Source: Helopsaltes ochotensis | Taxonomy: Eukaryota > Chordata > Aves > Passeriformes > Locustellidae | Length of the DNA: 64,000 nt | Direction of reading: 5' to 3' | Assembly: GCA_013400155.1 (NCBI GenBank) | Contig: VXBM01000884.1 | Location: 296,526 to 360,525, forward strand | Shown: piece after piece, positions 13,935 to 25,400 of the stretch | Position numbering within the stretch: the stretch's first letter is position 1 | Layout of the letters: every line of letters begins with the position of its first letter | Notes under the pieces: model-generated | Told to the model about the DNA's origin: nothing | Database searches by the model: none | What the model saw: the letters and a program-made list of their open reading frames with translations, nothing else | Translations under genes and position numbers: made by a program

Positions 13935-14535
13935 TAAAATGGTTGAGGTTAGAAAGGACTGCTGGAAGTCACCTGTTCCAACCTCTCTGCTCATGCAGGT
14001 CCACCTAAGTTGGCTACCCAGGACCATGTCCACATAGTTCTTGAGTATCTCAAAGGATGCAGACTCCACCACCTCTCTGGACAACCTGTGCCAGTGCTCA
14101 GTCACCCTCACCGGAAAAACAGAAATGGTTACAGATGATCAAAGGGCTCTCCTGTTTGTGCCAGCTGCCTCTGGTCCTTGTGCTGGGGACTACTGGAAAG
14201 ACTGTGGCTCCGTCCTTTTTGCACTCTACCTTCAGCTATTTATGCACATTGACAGACCCCCCTGAGCCTTCTCTCCCCTAGGCTGAATAGGCCCAGTTCT
14301 CTCAGCTGTCTCCCACAGGAGAGATGCTGCAGCTCACTCATCATCTCTGTGGCCCTTTGCTGAACTTCTCCATGTCTCTCATGCACTGAGTAGTCCAGAA
14401 CTGGGTGAAGCACTCCAGCGCTGACTGGAGGGGAAGATCTCCTTCCACCTGTTGGGCAATGTTTCAATTACTGCAGCCCAGGATACCAGTGACCTTCTGT
14501 GGGGGAAGGGCACATAGGCATTTGGTAGATAGTCC
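13935..14535 (-). mobile_element. CR1 LINE fragment (3' part, reverse orientation)
   Basis: The plus strand reads as the reverse complement of the avian CR1 3' region. It carries the ordered landmarks GGTTGAGGTTAGAAAGGACTG, CAACCTGTGCCAGTGCTCAGT, GCCTCTGGTCC, CTGAGCCTTCTCT and GCTGAATAGGCCCAG, then the cap-distal segment CAGAACTGGGTGAAGCACTCCA. The copy is 5'-truncated near 14535 and strongly diverged, so the short open frames across it are chance. It lies in WFS1 intron 2, in the same orientation as WFS1. Confidence 0.9.
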
Positions 14536-16981
14536 TCAGCTGAAACTGCCTTTCCAGAGAATTGAGATACTCATGGCACATTTCGCCTTCTCAAACAGCA
14601 ATCATAGCTGCTTTATTAAAAATGATACAAACTTAAATTTGTAATAGTAATTTAAGTTTGAGGAAGATATTTATGTCATCATTAAAGAGGAGTGTTGCAA
14701 GTATTTAGTAAGCTTTCTGTACATCAGTGTGCTGCTCTTTTCTGTCCTCTTCTCCATCACTCTGAGTTAGTCATGATCATAGTGACTGTTAAAAATTACC
14801 TGACTTTTTAGTCTTCCAAGAAAGAGGTCAGAGCAGCCCTTCCCAGAACATCTGTTCTGGACCATATTTCCTTTCATACAACCAAACCAAAACATGCCCT
14901 GAATGAGAATCAAATCCTTCACTTTTCCTAGACCTATGAGAAACTCTAATGTTATTTATCGTTAAGGGCTCTAGTGATTCCAAGGAACACCTTCTCTGTC
15001 AGTTCAAATATTTTGAGAATTTCCGAAGTGACGATTTTCTGTTTGACATATCAGTTTATTTTGTATTTGTTTTCATATGTACATCTTTGAATTTGTATTT
15101 TTATTTGCCCCTCTTTCTAAAGTCCTACTAAAATGCCCATTTTTAAGTTCTAATGACCAGAACTTCCATTCTTTTAATAAAGTTTCAGTTCTAGAAACTG
15201 TTAGCACTATGACAAACGGCATAACTCTAAAACAGACATAAGAAAATACTATATTATGTGTTATTGAAGACATTTTCTATCTAAATCCACTAGAATCTTG
15301 GGGTATATAGACTCCAGCAAGACACTATGGCAATGGTAGTTCATTCTGCTGCATTAAATACTTGCGTATATTAAGAAGGGCATGGGAAGGGAAATGACAA
15401 TGGCACCAGGCACCCATAATATTTTAATGGGAAGAGATTTAAAGCAATCAGGAATGAGTCACAACAGAAAAGGAGAAATACATCAACACTCAGAAGCCCT
15501 CTTTTATAGGAGCACAAATAAGCAGCATCTGTAATACAGTGCTACACAGGTAGGGATCATTAGCAAATACACAGGACTGGAAAGAGAACCAAGATAAACA
15601 TCAGTGCGATTTTACAAGTCCAACATTTGTGTAGAGTAAGAAAATTTCCAAACTAGCTAGAAAAGAAGATCTGACAGAACCTACGTGCAAAACACCACTA
15701 AATAGCTTGTGCCGATTTCCAGAATCTTGCGTGAATCCGGGCACCACCAACAAAAACTTACGTATTGTTTTTTCAAGTCATAGTATAACTAAGCCCAAGA
15801 CAACTTCATACAGTAATCCTATCACAGTTACTATTCTTTCCCTGTTGAAGTGTACTAAGAAACTGGAAAAAGAAAAAAGAAAGCATATCTGTTAGCAGCG
15901 ACTCCAAATTAGCAATCATGTAGGTAATGTTAGAAGAAATCTCCATAACCTCTGAATTCTTTTACAGGTGGGCTAGATGACAAAATTGGCACTGAACACT
16001 GAGGCATGAGAGAAATTCAGGTTTCTAAAAAAAAATACTCCTTCATTGGGAACAGGTAACCCAGAAGTTTCCAACAGTCAATTCTGAATTAGATGCAAAC
16101 AATAGATTTGCTGACAAATATCAGGCCATAATATTGGCCTGAACTACGTGCAGAGCTCAGTTGGTATGTGCCACACAGCCACTCACACATTTAATAATTT
16201 TAAACTCTTGGATAGCCTTATTACCTTCAATAGAGAGACTCCTATTTGTGAATATAAGGGCATGTACATAAGCAGTTTCACAATCAAAAGTCCAATTTTA
16301 AAGAAAGTTAAAGAGCAAGAGATTTGCTAGACCTTGAGCACAAGACCATCTTGCACAAGTCTTACATTACAAACTGGAACTCAGCAGGTGAATATAGGTG
16401 GCAGGTATTTTTTGTTCTTCATTTTGCACAAGACTTTTCTCTCATCCCATCAGTTTCCACAAGCTTTGAAATTCAATAGTTTCACAGCAAGTGGGGGAAA
16501 AGAATCCCATCATTTTGCCTTTCACAGTGTATCATGACTGTAAATCCAAATTCTTATCTTACTGCTAATATTAACTTCAATTTTGGCTTCATGTACCAGC
16601 TTATTATTTCCCGGTCTACATTACAGTAGTATCTTATGCATATTAAAGCTATAGTTATAGCATGTGTTCCAGCCAAATAAAGAAATTAAATTGAAACACT
16701 ATTATGCTAAATTTAATTAAATCTCTCTGCCAGTTTTTCAAATAAAGTTCTTTCCTATTGCTTTGTACAAATCTGAAAAGTTAGATACGCAAACTTGAAA
16801 ATAGGCACAAAGGAAGCTGAAGTAGAAAAGACTCTTCCACAACAACAGTTTAAGAGAAATTGGAGAAATTTATTTTCCCACTTTACAGTGTCTTTAAACA
16901 GAGTTTAGAATACATACACCCACAATATCACCCAATGTTTAATGTAAGCTGATTTTGCATAAGAATTGCTTTCATACTTAC

Positions 16982-17173
16982 CCTTTCTTTCTGTTTTCTC
17001 CCGGCTACGCGAGTAGCCAGGAACTGAAGAAGTTGCAGAATCTGCTGAAGATGTTCCAGGTCTCTGACTGTTGTCACTGTGGTCCACAGGAGCAGCATTT
17101 AGCTGGGACCTTCCAAGATGCTGCTGGGGGTGAGAGGAACTTGAGGCAGGATCAGGATCCGAATTCATTTTAG
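16982..17173 (-). CDS. WFS1: WFS1 (wolframin), first coding exon (exon 2)
   Basis: This exon carries the wolframin start codon. The acceptor CTTTGGCAG (minus strand, AG at 17175-17174) is followed by five untranslated bases and ATG at 17168, with A at -3. An ATG further upstream in the same frame (17180) lies within the intron and is not used. The exon encodes 62 residues and one base, and ends with donor AAGG/GTAAGT at 16981. The product is hydrophilic, rich in Ser, Pro and Asn, and probably disordered, as expected for the cytosolic N-terminus. It shares the R-S-x-LNA motif and the SRSRE-like motif seen at the same places in mammalian wolframin. Splicing to 213-295 keeps the frame and gives a segment of the same length as in mammals between SRE and LERAKAG. 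Confidence 0.92.
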
Positions 17174-18688
17174 CTGCCAAAGAAGAAAATAATGATTAAT
17201 TATCAGAAAGCAGGGTTACAACTTAAAAGTGAATAAAAATTTGAAAAAATTTGAAATCTGAATGTATTTGTATAATTATTATAATTGTAAACAAAAAGCT
17301 TAGTTGCTGATAGCAACTTCAAGATTTATTTATACATTCTTCAGTAATCCCAAGTATGAGCACCTGTAGCTGAATCTGACCATATAGACAGCATTGTGCC
17401 AGAACAGTGACTGCTTTTTTCCTAATAATAACTGAGTTTCAAGTGTAAACAAATGCTAATAATTCTGTAAATGCTTCATATAAATTTCTTATTTGAATTT
17501 AAAGTTCTGCTTATAGAGGCTAAAAGTAAAAACTAGCCCCTAACTTTTTATGGACATGTCTATAGTAATAGAAAAATCCATTTCATATCAAAGGCCCGGT
17601 TAACTGCCACCTAATCAGGAGACGGAAAGAATTCAGTTTTCTCTCTCAGGAGAGAAAAACAATAATGATAAGAAGGCAAAAGAGGAGGAGACATAGAACT
17701 CTGCATGCGAAATCAGAGGAGGAACATCACCAAGGATGCTGTTTTTAGACATTACCAACTTAAATGCCCATGATTCAAAATAAGCTTAATTTAAATACAT
17801 TTATGTCCCGCTAAAAAAAAAAAAATCCATACATGGCAGGGAGGCAAAGGCCTTACATAAGAGAGCCTTTTAACTATAAACCCTGTCAAAAATAAGAAGG
17901 GATCTCTGCTCTGTAGTAAAAATTTCCCTAAATAAGTAAACTTGCATAAAAATGCCAATTTAAAGTTTAGCTTTCACAAGACAAAAGTAGCAAAGTATGC
18001 ATATACTACCACAGCATAACACATAGTAACTCTTGCTGCTTAAGAACAACTTCCCTAAAGTTAAGCTATTTGCAAGGAGCATGGTAGAATATTTCTGGCA
18101 ATAAACAATATTTTTTAACTCTGTATAAATACAGAATTAATTCAGAATACCGACCTGAAGATGTCCTTGTAAAGATGAAAGTAGTATAGCCAAAACAACA
18201 GACACCAGTTAACCAACAACTTTTTCCACTCAAAGGGTGCTAAAATCACGACAGAGCTAAAAGCACTAGCAGCGTCACCACAGCCAAACATTACTTGTAA
18301 TTTGACAACCTGGCTGCCAAAATTAAGCTTCCCTAAACCAGAAAACATTTTACTGATAAAGTAAATGCGTTTCTGTATTATGTTTCTACATCAAGTTATA
18401 AATAAACCAACGCAGTTCATTTCAACCTTCAAACAGTCCTCGGAAAACACAGAGATTAAAATGCCTTTCCGGTAAACCAGCATGAGTATTTTTAACCATT
18501 ATACAATCACAAAAGTTACTGTGCCGCCAGTTCTAACTTGACCTTAGCGCTCTGTAAAGGGGGACGGCGAGCGCAGCCAGGCCGCGCCCGAGCCGCCACG
18601 CGGGGGACGCGCGGCACGGACGCGTCCGGCTGCTTCCAGAACGGGCAGCACCGGCGCCTCTCCGGCACAGCCGTGAGCAGGAGCTCAC
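17174..18688 (-). other. WFS1: WFS1 intron 1
   Basis: This roughly 1.5 kb AT-rich interval lies between the proposed untranslated exon 1 donor (GTGAGC at 18688) and the acceptor of the first coding exon. It holds no recognised repeat or coding sequence. Its upper limit depends on the exon 1 donor call. Confidence 0.65.
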
Positions 18689-18795
18689 CTTGCTGTCAGC
18701 CAGCCCGCAAAAACATTCCCGTCCCAAAAGTCACTCTGCGCTTGTCCTACAAAGCGCACCACCAACTTTTCCTCCGGGTTGTTCACAAGCCAGCG

Positions 18796-18855
18796 GGCGG
18801 TGACTCCGCACCCGCGGCGGTGACTCTGCGCTACCGGCGGTGACTCCGCACCCAC
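18796..18855. repeat. Three tandem 20-base units in the WFS1 CpG island
   Basis: Three head-to-tail copies of a 20-base unit start at 18796, 18816 and 18836, each beginning GGCGGTGACTC. Copies 1 and 3 are nearly identical, and copy 2 differs in its second half. Each holds TGACTC, one base short of an AP-1 type site. A further ACTCTGCGCT match lies upstream near 18733. The array falls within the likely promoter or exon 1. Confidence 0.85.
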
Positions 18856-19147
18856 CGCCGCCAGCCGCTCCCAGTCGAGAGCACCGGAGTTCGCTCGGCC
18901 TCGCTCCCCGCGAGGTCCGAGAGTGCCCGGCCGGCCCTGCCTCTCCGGAAGGCCAGGGAGCCCCAGCGGGGGGCGAGAGGGGGCCGGCAGCTCGGGCCGT
19001 CTTGCGCGGGGTCCCGCCCCAGACGCTCACCGACCCGGCCGGGCGAAGTCAGCCCCGCACACGCCCGATGACGAACCTGCTCGCGGCTCCGGAGGCGGCC
19101 GGACGCCGACTGGGGCACCGCCGGCAGCCCGCAGCCCTGGGGGGCGG

Positions 19148-19373
19148 NNNNNNNNNNNNNNNNNNNNNNNNNNNNNNNNNNNNNNNNNNNNNNNNNNNNN
19201 NNNNNNNNNNNNNNNNNNNNNNNNNNNNNNNNNNNNNNNNNNNNNNNNNNNNNNNNNNNNNNNNNNNNNNNNNNNNNNNNNNNNNNNNNNNNNNNNNNNN
19301 NNNNNNNNNNNNNNNNNNNNNNNNNNNNNNNNNNNNNNNNNNNNNNNNNNNNNNNNNNNNNNNNNNNNNNNNN
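19148..19373. other. Assembly gap (226 N) inside the WFS1 CpG island
   Basis: The gap is flanked on both sides by extremely GC-rich sequence, which explains poor sequencing. Part of the WFS1 promoter or exon 1 is probably missing here. Confidence 0.99.
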
Positions 19374-19645
19374 CCCCGCGCAGCGGCAGCGGGTGGGGGT
19401 GGCTGCCCACCCGTGGGGTCGAGGGGGTGTCAGGACGGGGGCGGGCTTGGGCAGCTCTAAAATGGCGGTGCCGGGTGGGGCCGGCGGGCCCGGGGCGCGG
19501 GGACAGCCGCGCTCCAGCGCGGTAGCGGCGGCAGGGGCGGTGTGAGCCAACCCCGGTGCTGCGCCGGCCCTTCCCCCTAGCGCGGGCTTTCTCGGTACAG
19601 GAGCGAAGGGAACGGCGAACGGGGGCGGTAACCCGGTAACTGGAT

Positions 19646-20963
19646 TTTTCTGAATGCCTTCTAGGTTACTGATACTACATTTACTAGCATTTCTGCCACA
19701 TATATGGAAGGCTTCTGAGCAGGAAGCGAACTGTAAACTTACGTGTAAGTGTTGCTGTTGTTTTGATAGTGAGTTTAATACTTTTTAGAAGTAATTTTTG
19801 TTTTCGAGCTCTTTAAATAAATCAAGGTTCCTATATGGTGCTTTGAATAGCTTCTAGTTAAAACCCCAGTCAAACAAACAAGCTACAAATTCAAAGTAGG
19901 AGATAAAATGTAAATTTCAGTCATTCATATTAGTTACTCTGTTGATTTTCACAAGTTCTAAATTTGCTGGAGACCATGGGAAGCTTTCATTTTTTAAAAT
20001 GTCTGTTAAATCTTCTTGGTCACTACCTGCTGAGTTTTTTTAATTCCCACACAAAAATGTGGTTCCCAGTGTCATTTCCTTGCCTTGGAAGGCATAACAC
20101 TTTTTTCTTTTACACAAAACAAGTTTAAAGAAACATGGCTGAGCTTCTGTTTACTTCAAAACAAACTCAAATTTGGAAAAAAAGCACATTCAAGAAGATC
20201 ACTTGTAGTCTGAGTGTAATGTGGTTTCACCAGGAGCATGCAATGCCAGCCATGTGTTACCTGTTGTTTCCTTAGACTGACAGTATGACTTAACTCGGAT
20301 ATGACGAAGTTCTGCAATCTGCTCCTCCTGCTCTTCACATTTCCTTCAAGATATTATTTTATACAATTGATTTGATATTTAGTGGGTGTGCTTAACAGAT
20401 GTAAGATGCTTAGGGAACAGGTGGAAGTGAGGGTGGTAGCTGGAAAAGTAACTAAAAAGGAAGTGTAAAGTAAAGCCTCCCCTGCTGCTTTCCAGAACAG
20501 GCAGAGTCACACATGGCAGAAGCCATTCCAGAGGAGCTCAGTTCAAGGGTAAAATTGCTACATTGGCTACTAAGCCTCCTAACAGCAAGGCTTGATGTAA
20601 AATACTCTTTGGTTGCTTATATCTGATCCTACACTGAAGATGCACATTAGTGCCATTGCTGAATCGGATCAGGTCCCTAGTTAAGGCCAACTAAACCTTT
20701 GCAGTAAATTAATTGTTGCACCTTATATAGTCATATGTGTTATATAAATACTGATAACATTAGTGAGAGTATACCAAACTCAGACATGATGACAACTTCA
20801 TTATCAATTCCACTGACTTCACTTTGGCATTAGTTTATCACAAATGATGAGTTCCCATCTGGCATTATCGCAGTTGCAAATTGTTACAGCTACAGAGAAG
20901 AAACATGGAAGTACTGTAATAATATGGCACAGCAGCTATTTAAATTTCAGTTATGACTCATGG
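19646..20963. other. Intergenic sequence upstream of WFS1, no gene seen
   Basis: This is ordinary AT-rich sequence. The only items of note are plus-strand splice-like motifs near 19663 (acceptor-like CTTCTAG) and 19745 (donor-like GTAAGT), discussed as a possible divergent transcript. No repeat was recognised before the CR1 at 20964. Confidence 0.6.
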
Positions 20964-21337
20964 CATCAGTAGGATGGGTGAGGTTGGAGGAGACATCCTG
21001 AGGTCAGCTGCTCTTCCCTCCTGCTCATGCCAGGCCATGTAGGGCTGGTTGCCCAGGACTGTGTCCAGATGGCTTTAAGAATATCTTCTAAGGATGGAGG
21101 CTCCATCACCTTTCTTGGGCAACCTGTGCCAGTGATTGGTCACCCTCCTAGTAAAAGAAGCACTTCCTGATGTTCAGAGGGGACCTCCTGTTCCAGTTTG
21201 TGTCCATTGCCTCTGGTCTTGTGACTAACTAGACACCACTAGAAAGATCCTGCCTCTGTCCTGCTTGCATTTTCCCTTCAGGTCTTTATGTTCATTGATA
21301 GATCCCTCTGAGCCTTCTCTTCTCCAGGCTAAACAGG
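20964..21337 (-). mobile_element. CR1 LINE fragment, first half (split by an LTR)
   Basis: The plus strand reads as reverse-complement CR1: GGTGAGGTTGGAGGAGACATC, GGCAACCTGTGCCAGTG, CATTGCCTCTGGTCTTGTGAC, and CTCCAGGCTAAACAGG at its end. The CR1 text stops abruptly at 21337 and resumes with CCCAGGTC after the LTR, exactly where the consensus continues. This shows that an older CR1 was interrupted. Confidence 0.92.
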
Positions 21338-22241
21338 TGTTATGATCAAGTCCTTAAAATTTTTAGAATGAGATGCCTCTGCCCAAATGAAGGTGCAAAT
21401 ATGACCACATGCCAAAGTCAGTAGTATGGATTTTATTTAACAGTAAATGAGAGAGAGAAAAGAGAAAGAAAGAAAGAAATAGAAAAAAGAGGTGGGAGGA
21501 GAGAAAGATAATGACAGAGAGATTAAGCAGAAAATATCACCCATTTTGTGTGATCCCCATCACACACAGTGGATCTCAGTGGTGTCCTGGTGATACTCTC
21601 CATCTGGGCAGTTGTGACACAGTCTCGCAGCAGACTCTGGATCTGTTACATCCTTTTGCATCACATGCAGTGCTCTGCTGCAAGGCCTCAGGAATCTGGG
21701 GAGCATTTTGGGGGGGTCTGGTGGATTATGACACCCCCTCAGCTGCCTCTCACGTGAATGTCCCATGGATGTGACCTTCCCAATGTGGGGTTTTTACACC
21801 TGAGCCAGTTTGTGTGAGGGAGGGTGGGTGTTCAGTGTCTCTGACCAGAGATTAGGCCACGTATCCAAAACTCTCCTCATCCCTCTTTGGCTGGGGGACA
21901 GCCTGTACAAACCTGGCCTCAGCAGATGCGCCTGTGGGTTATGGCCTCCCCAGCCCGAACCCAGCCAGGGATGATTTTCAGGACAGCTGCTGAGTTTGGC
22001 TATCTTGTGGATGCATTCTTCTCCCTCAGCTCCTCCCTCCTGCCCTGAGATGATTGAGCAATATTGTCACCTTATCTTAAGTTCCCTTAGGCAGCTTAAC
22101 CCACAGTCCAAGGTTGCACTCCGGAGGCATATTCACAGTGGGGCAGCCTTCAGTGGTCACAGCTTCTTTATAGAGCATTCCCATAATGGGTAAAACTCCT
22201 TCAAAACAATGTTTAAGCCATTAACCAAGTCTCTGATAACA
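21338..22241 (-). mobile_element. Solo LTR of an endogenous retrovirus, inserted in CR1
   Basis: This block of about 900 bases interrupts a CR1 copy. It begins TGTTATGATC and ends CTGATAACA, giving the TG...CA ends and a perfect 6-base terminal inverted repeat (TGTTAT/ATAACA) typical of LTRs. A minus-strand AATAAA (plus 21432-21437) near the low end suggests the LTR is in reverse orientation. A TATAAA on the same strand (near 22170) is close to the other end. A purine-rich stretch (21448-21500) lies within it. There are no gag, pol or env remains, so it is a solo LTR. The direct repeat AACAGG flanks the block at 21332-21337 and 22238-22243. If that is the target duplication, the element ends at 22237 and the ATAACA end is partly target sequence. 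Confidence 0.85.
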
Positions 22242-22400
22242 GGCCCAGGTCTTTTGGCTTTTTCTCATAGGAGACATGCTCCAGCCCATTCATCATCTTA
22301 GTGGCCTTTGTTGGACTGACTCCAGTGCCTCCATACTCCTCGCATGAGGGAGGCCAGAACTAGACACTTGTTTAACTGCATGAGGTTGCTGTCAGTCCAG
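22242..22400 (-). mobile_element. CR1 LINE fragment, second half (after the LTR)
   Basis: Reverse-complement CR1 resumes with CCCAGGTCTTTTGGC, then CATAGGAGACATGCTCCAGCC, ATCATCTTAGTGGCC and GAGGCCAGAACTAGACAC. The last bases (TGTTTAACTGCATGAGGTTGC) resemble a more distant part of CR1, so an internal deletion of the copy is likely near 22368. It forms one original insertion with 20964-21337. Confidence 0.88.
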
Positions 22401-25400
22401 ATAAAAAAACCCAAAAACCCAGAACAACCTTGTTGCAACAAGAACAAAATAAAAAAGACATACTTTCTGTATTAGAGAATCAATAATCCTTTTACAAATA
22501 TTTTGAAAGTTTACAGAGTGATGTTGGACTTAAGCTGATTGCTATAAACATTTCTTACTTGATATGATGAAATGTAATAGAAATGGCTGTCTGAACACCT
22601 GAGTTGCAGTACTGAGATACAGGCTGAAATTAACATCTTTTCCATATAATCATCAATGAGTTCTAGAAATATACTTGAGATATCTAATAATCTGAGCAAC
22701 TCATATGCTGCCTCTTTTAAACTGCATGTAATATAAACTGACATTTTCACATTCTGTTGTGAAGTTTGTATTTCTGTATTTAGGCATGTGTTTAGTATTG
22801 AAATGTTTAAGTCTGTCTTCTAGAAAATTAATTTGGAACAGCAAAAGATTATGCTAAGATACATTTAAATACATTTTATTATTAAATCCTTCAACTCAAA
22901 CTGATTTACCTATATTACTGAAATGAGATCACGCTTACAGCATTGCTGGCATACAAGTAGCTTCTAATCAGTCCAGAGGAAACACTAATCACACTTCCTA
23001 AAATGAAGAGAGAAAGCAACGATCATCCACGAAAACAGACCTGCATGAAGTGTGATTCATTCCAATAAATAGCCTTCATCTCCATGTGTTTTTTGCAATA
23101 CCTCTGAACATGAATTTCTTTAGTCCATGGTATACTCAGAAACAGATTTGGCATAGTTACTCTGAATGGTTTTGGAATACGTTAACCTTAGCAAAAACCT
23201 TGTCAGCGGTGCTCTTGTAACAGTAAGAAGAGCTGAAAAAATCATAGAGAAATGCCATGTACATCTTCAGTAGTTAGGCAAGGAAGTACATTATGGAAAT
23301 GAAAATGTCTGAGTGATGCCAAGTAAACTGTCGTAAAACTTGTCTCAAAAATAATCTTTTTTCTTGCCACACCTTACCAATTAAGACAAGAGGTGTTATT
23401 TCAAAATAACAGGTTTTGTTGTTTACTCTGTTACATACATTTTAACAGCATAATTTAATTGATGGAAGCATTACATCACCACAGTATTATTGCAATAAAA
23501 GCTGTAGTATCGCTCATGAGCATCTGGGTAATATTGTTTCATTAGACTAAGGACCACAAAACCAGATTTATTTCTAGTTTTATTTTTAAAAGCAGTGTGT
23601 AATTTAAAGTGGGAGATATTTTCTGTCAAAAAGAGCACAGTTCTTTAAGCATACTGAGACAAGGGACACAGAATCCAGAGAATCATCAATTTGATATGAA
23701 CAACTAAGATGTTAGTGCCATTTGCAGGGACATACAATAGAAAGAATTAATAAAAGGCGAGGGGGGGAGGAAACAGAAGAAAAAACACAAGAAGTGGGCA
23801 CAAAAAGCAGGCAGAAGTAGGAATTGAGGAGTTTGTGAAGATGATGATGAAGATTCTTCTTCGCAAATCTGCATATTACATTTGTCTCTGTTACCTCAGG
23901 GCTGGAGTAGCTTCTGCGTAAGTACTGTTTTCATGCAGTAAAGTATGTAGGGTAATGTAAGCATCATTCCCTGTCCACTGCTCTTTTAATCTCTCTTTAT
24001 TCCACTGTCTTTATGCCAAGTACTCTGGGTGGCAGTACAAAAGTATTGTTCATCATCACTTTTTTATTTAGAAAAGCATCACTCTCATTCTCCCATTAGT
24101 TTTTTCAGCCACGAGGAAAGGGTGTTTTCCTTTTCAAATGAATACCTCCATTCAAGGAAGCCATAGGTCATGTATGTGGCACCAGATGTTCAGTTTTGGA
24201 CTGACTTCTCAGCCATCTTTTCTAATCGTGGGCATGCACTGTGAAAGAGGAAAAGTTTTTAAAACTGGACAGAGATAGAACCATATGCACGTACGACTGT
24301 GAAGGTCTGACACAGCAGCTATTGGGAGGTAAACCCTGGGTTGGATGCATTCCCTGGAGCAGGTAAAGGGGAATCCACCCCTCTTCCAGTTCCTTGAATG
24401 TTCTAGATTTGTTCTACTCATATCTTCACTCTGAGACAACTACTGATTTCATTTGTAATCTACAATACAAATGGGACTTAGCTTAACTCTGGAAGGAGCA
24501 CCTGAATCAAAGTTGTTCTGTTCTGTTACAGTCTAGAGAAAACAGTGCAGTTTCCATAGGGGGAAAGAATAATACCTTAAATTTTATACATGAAAAAACA
24601 GCGACAAGTATCAAAGTCTGGAACTCTTATCATGAATCAGTTTGGTGTTGCCAGAGATTAAATTTGGTCTAAAATTGAACTGGACATATTCAAGCACTAA
24701 GGATTTCTTGATAGGAATAACTTCTTCAACAGTTTGTAAGTAGTTGTTAGTAAATGAGCTTACATTAAGTATCACGGCTCCCCTCAAATACCATATTTAA
24801 CATGGGTGGGTTTGCGTCAACCTTTTCAAACTGGAAGCTATGCCAGAAATTTCGGCCTGTAAATTGATCCATCAGCGTTCTCACATTTTCAAGCTTCATC
24901 TTTTGCTCACAGTGACCTCTAGTGTGACTGGAGGAGACAATGCAGTGGATCTAAGGCAGTGCATGAAGAATTTCATATGTGTTCATACTGCTACCATGAT
25001 GAGGGGACACGTGTGTGTGCCATCTGTTTGACTGTGACACCCTCCATTAAGCATGCAAAACATGAACAGGAAATCATGAACCCAAAAACATTCTTTCAGC
25101 CATATCAAATAAAGAATTTAAAGATTTTTTCATTCCTGTGCCATTTTGATCAGATTTTTGTTTATCAAAATAAACTTCATGAATGGTTTGATACATTTTA
25201 TAACAGGTTCAGGTAATTTTCAGCATTCCCAAGTGCAAGAGGTTGCTTTTACTTTCTGAAGCCTTGCACTGGACTTTGTATGAAATATACAAATCAGAAG
25301 GCAGTGATGCAGCAATTTCTGTAAGAACTGCTGTAAAATGTACAGATTCTTTAAACCCTGACCCCACTATAGCTATGAATTAACTTCAGTAATTAAGAAT

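Larger units (their letters stand above)
296..16981 (-). other. WFS1: WFS1 intron 2 (about 16.7 kb)
   Basis: This is an AT-rich intron with donor GG/GTAAGT at the high end and acceptor TATAG at the low end. It contains an A-rich low-complexity tract (6479-6590), one minus-oriented CR1 copy (about 13935-14535), and two exon-like pockets (1344-1418 and 11163-11311) listed separately. The remaining open reading frames are short, lack codon character and are probably chance. No RNA gene was recognised. Confidence 0.85.
18555..19645 (-). promoter_or_regulatory. WFS1: CpG island: probable WFS1 promoter and untranslated exon 1
   Basis: GC content and CpG density rise abruptly in a window that is otherwise AT-rich, and the region lies just upstream of the WFS1 coding exons. 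A strong minus-strand donor, GCAAG/GTGAGC (exon end 18689), could close the untranslated first exon. Such an exon is known to exist in mammalian WFS1. The transcription start cannot be placed because 226 bases of the island are unknown. I did not find an ER-stress element (CCAAT-N9-CCACG) in the readable part; it could be in the gap. The long open frames crossing this island are an effect of low stop frequency in GC-rich sequence and the run of N. Confidence 0.8.

Noticed and set aside
17169..17180. Upstream in-frame ATG before the WFS1 start.
   Set aside because: It lies in the intron, beyond the acceptor CAG at 17176-17174, so it is not in the mRNA.
18831..19550. Long open frames (100-239 codons) across the first CpG island on both strands.
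   Set aside because: They are produced by a run of N and low stop frequency in GC-rich DNA; they conflict on opposite strands and match no family.
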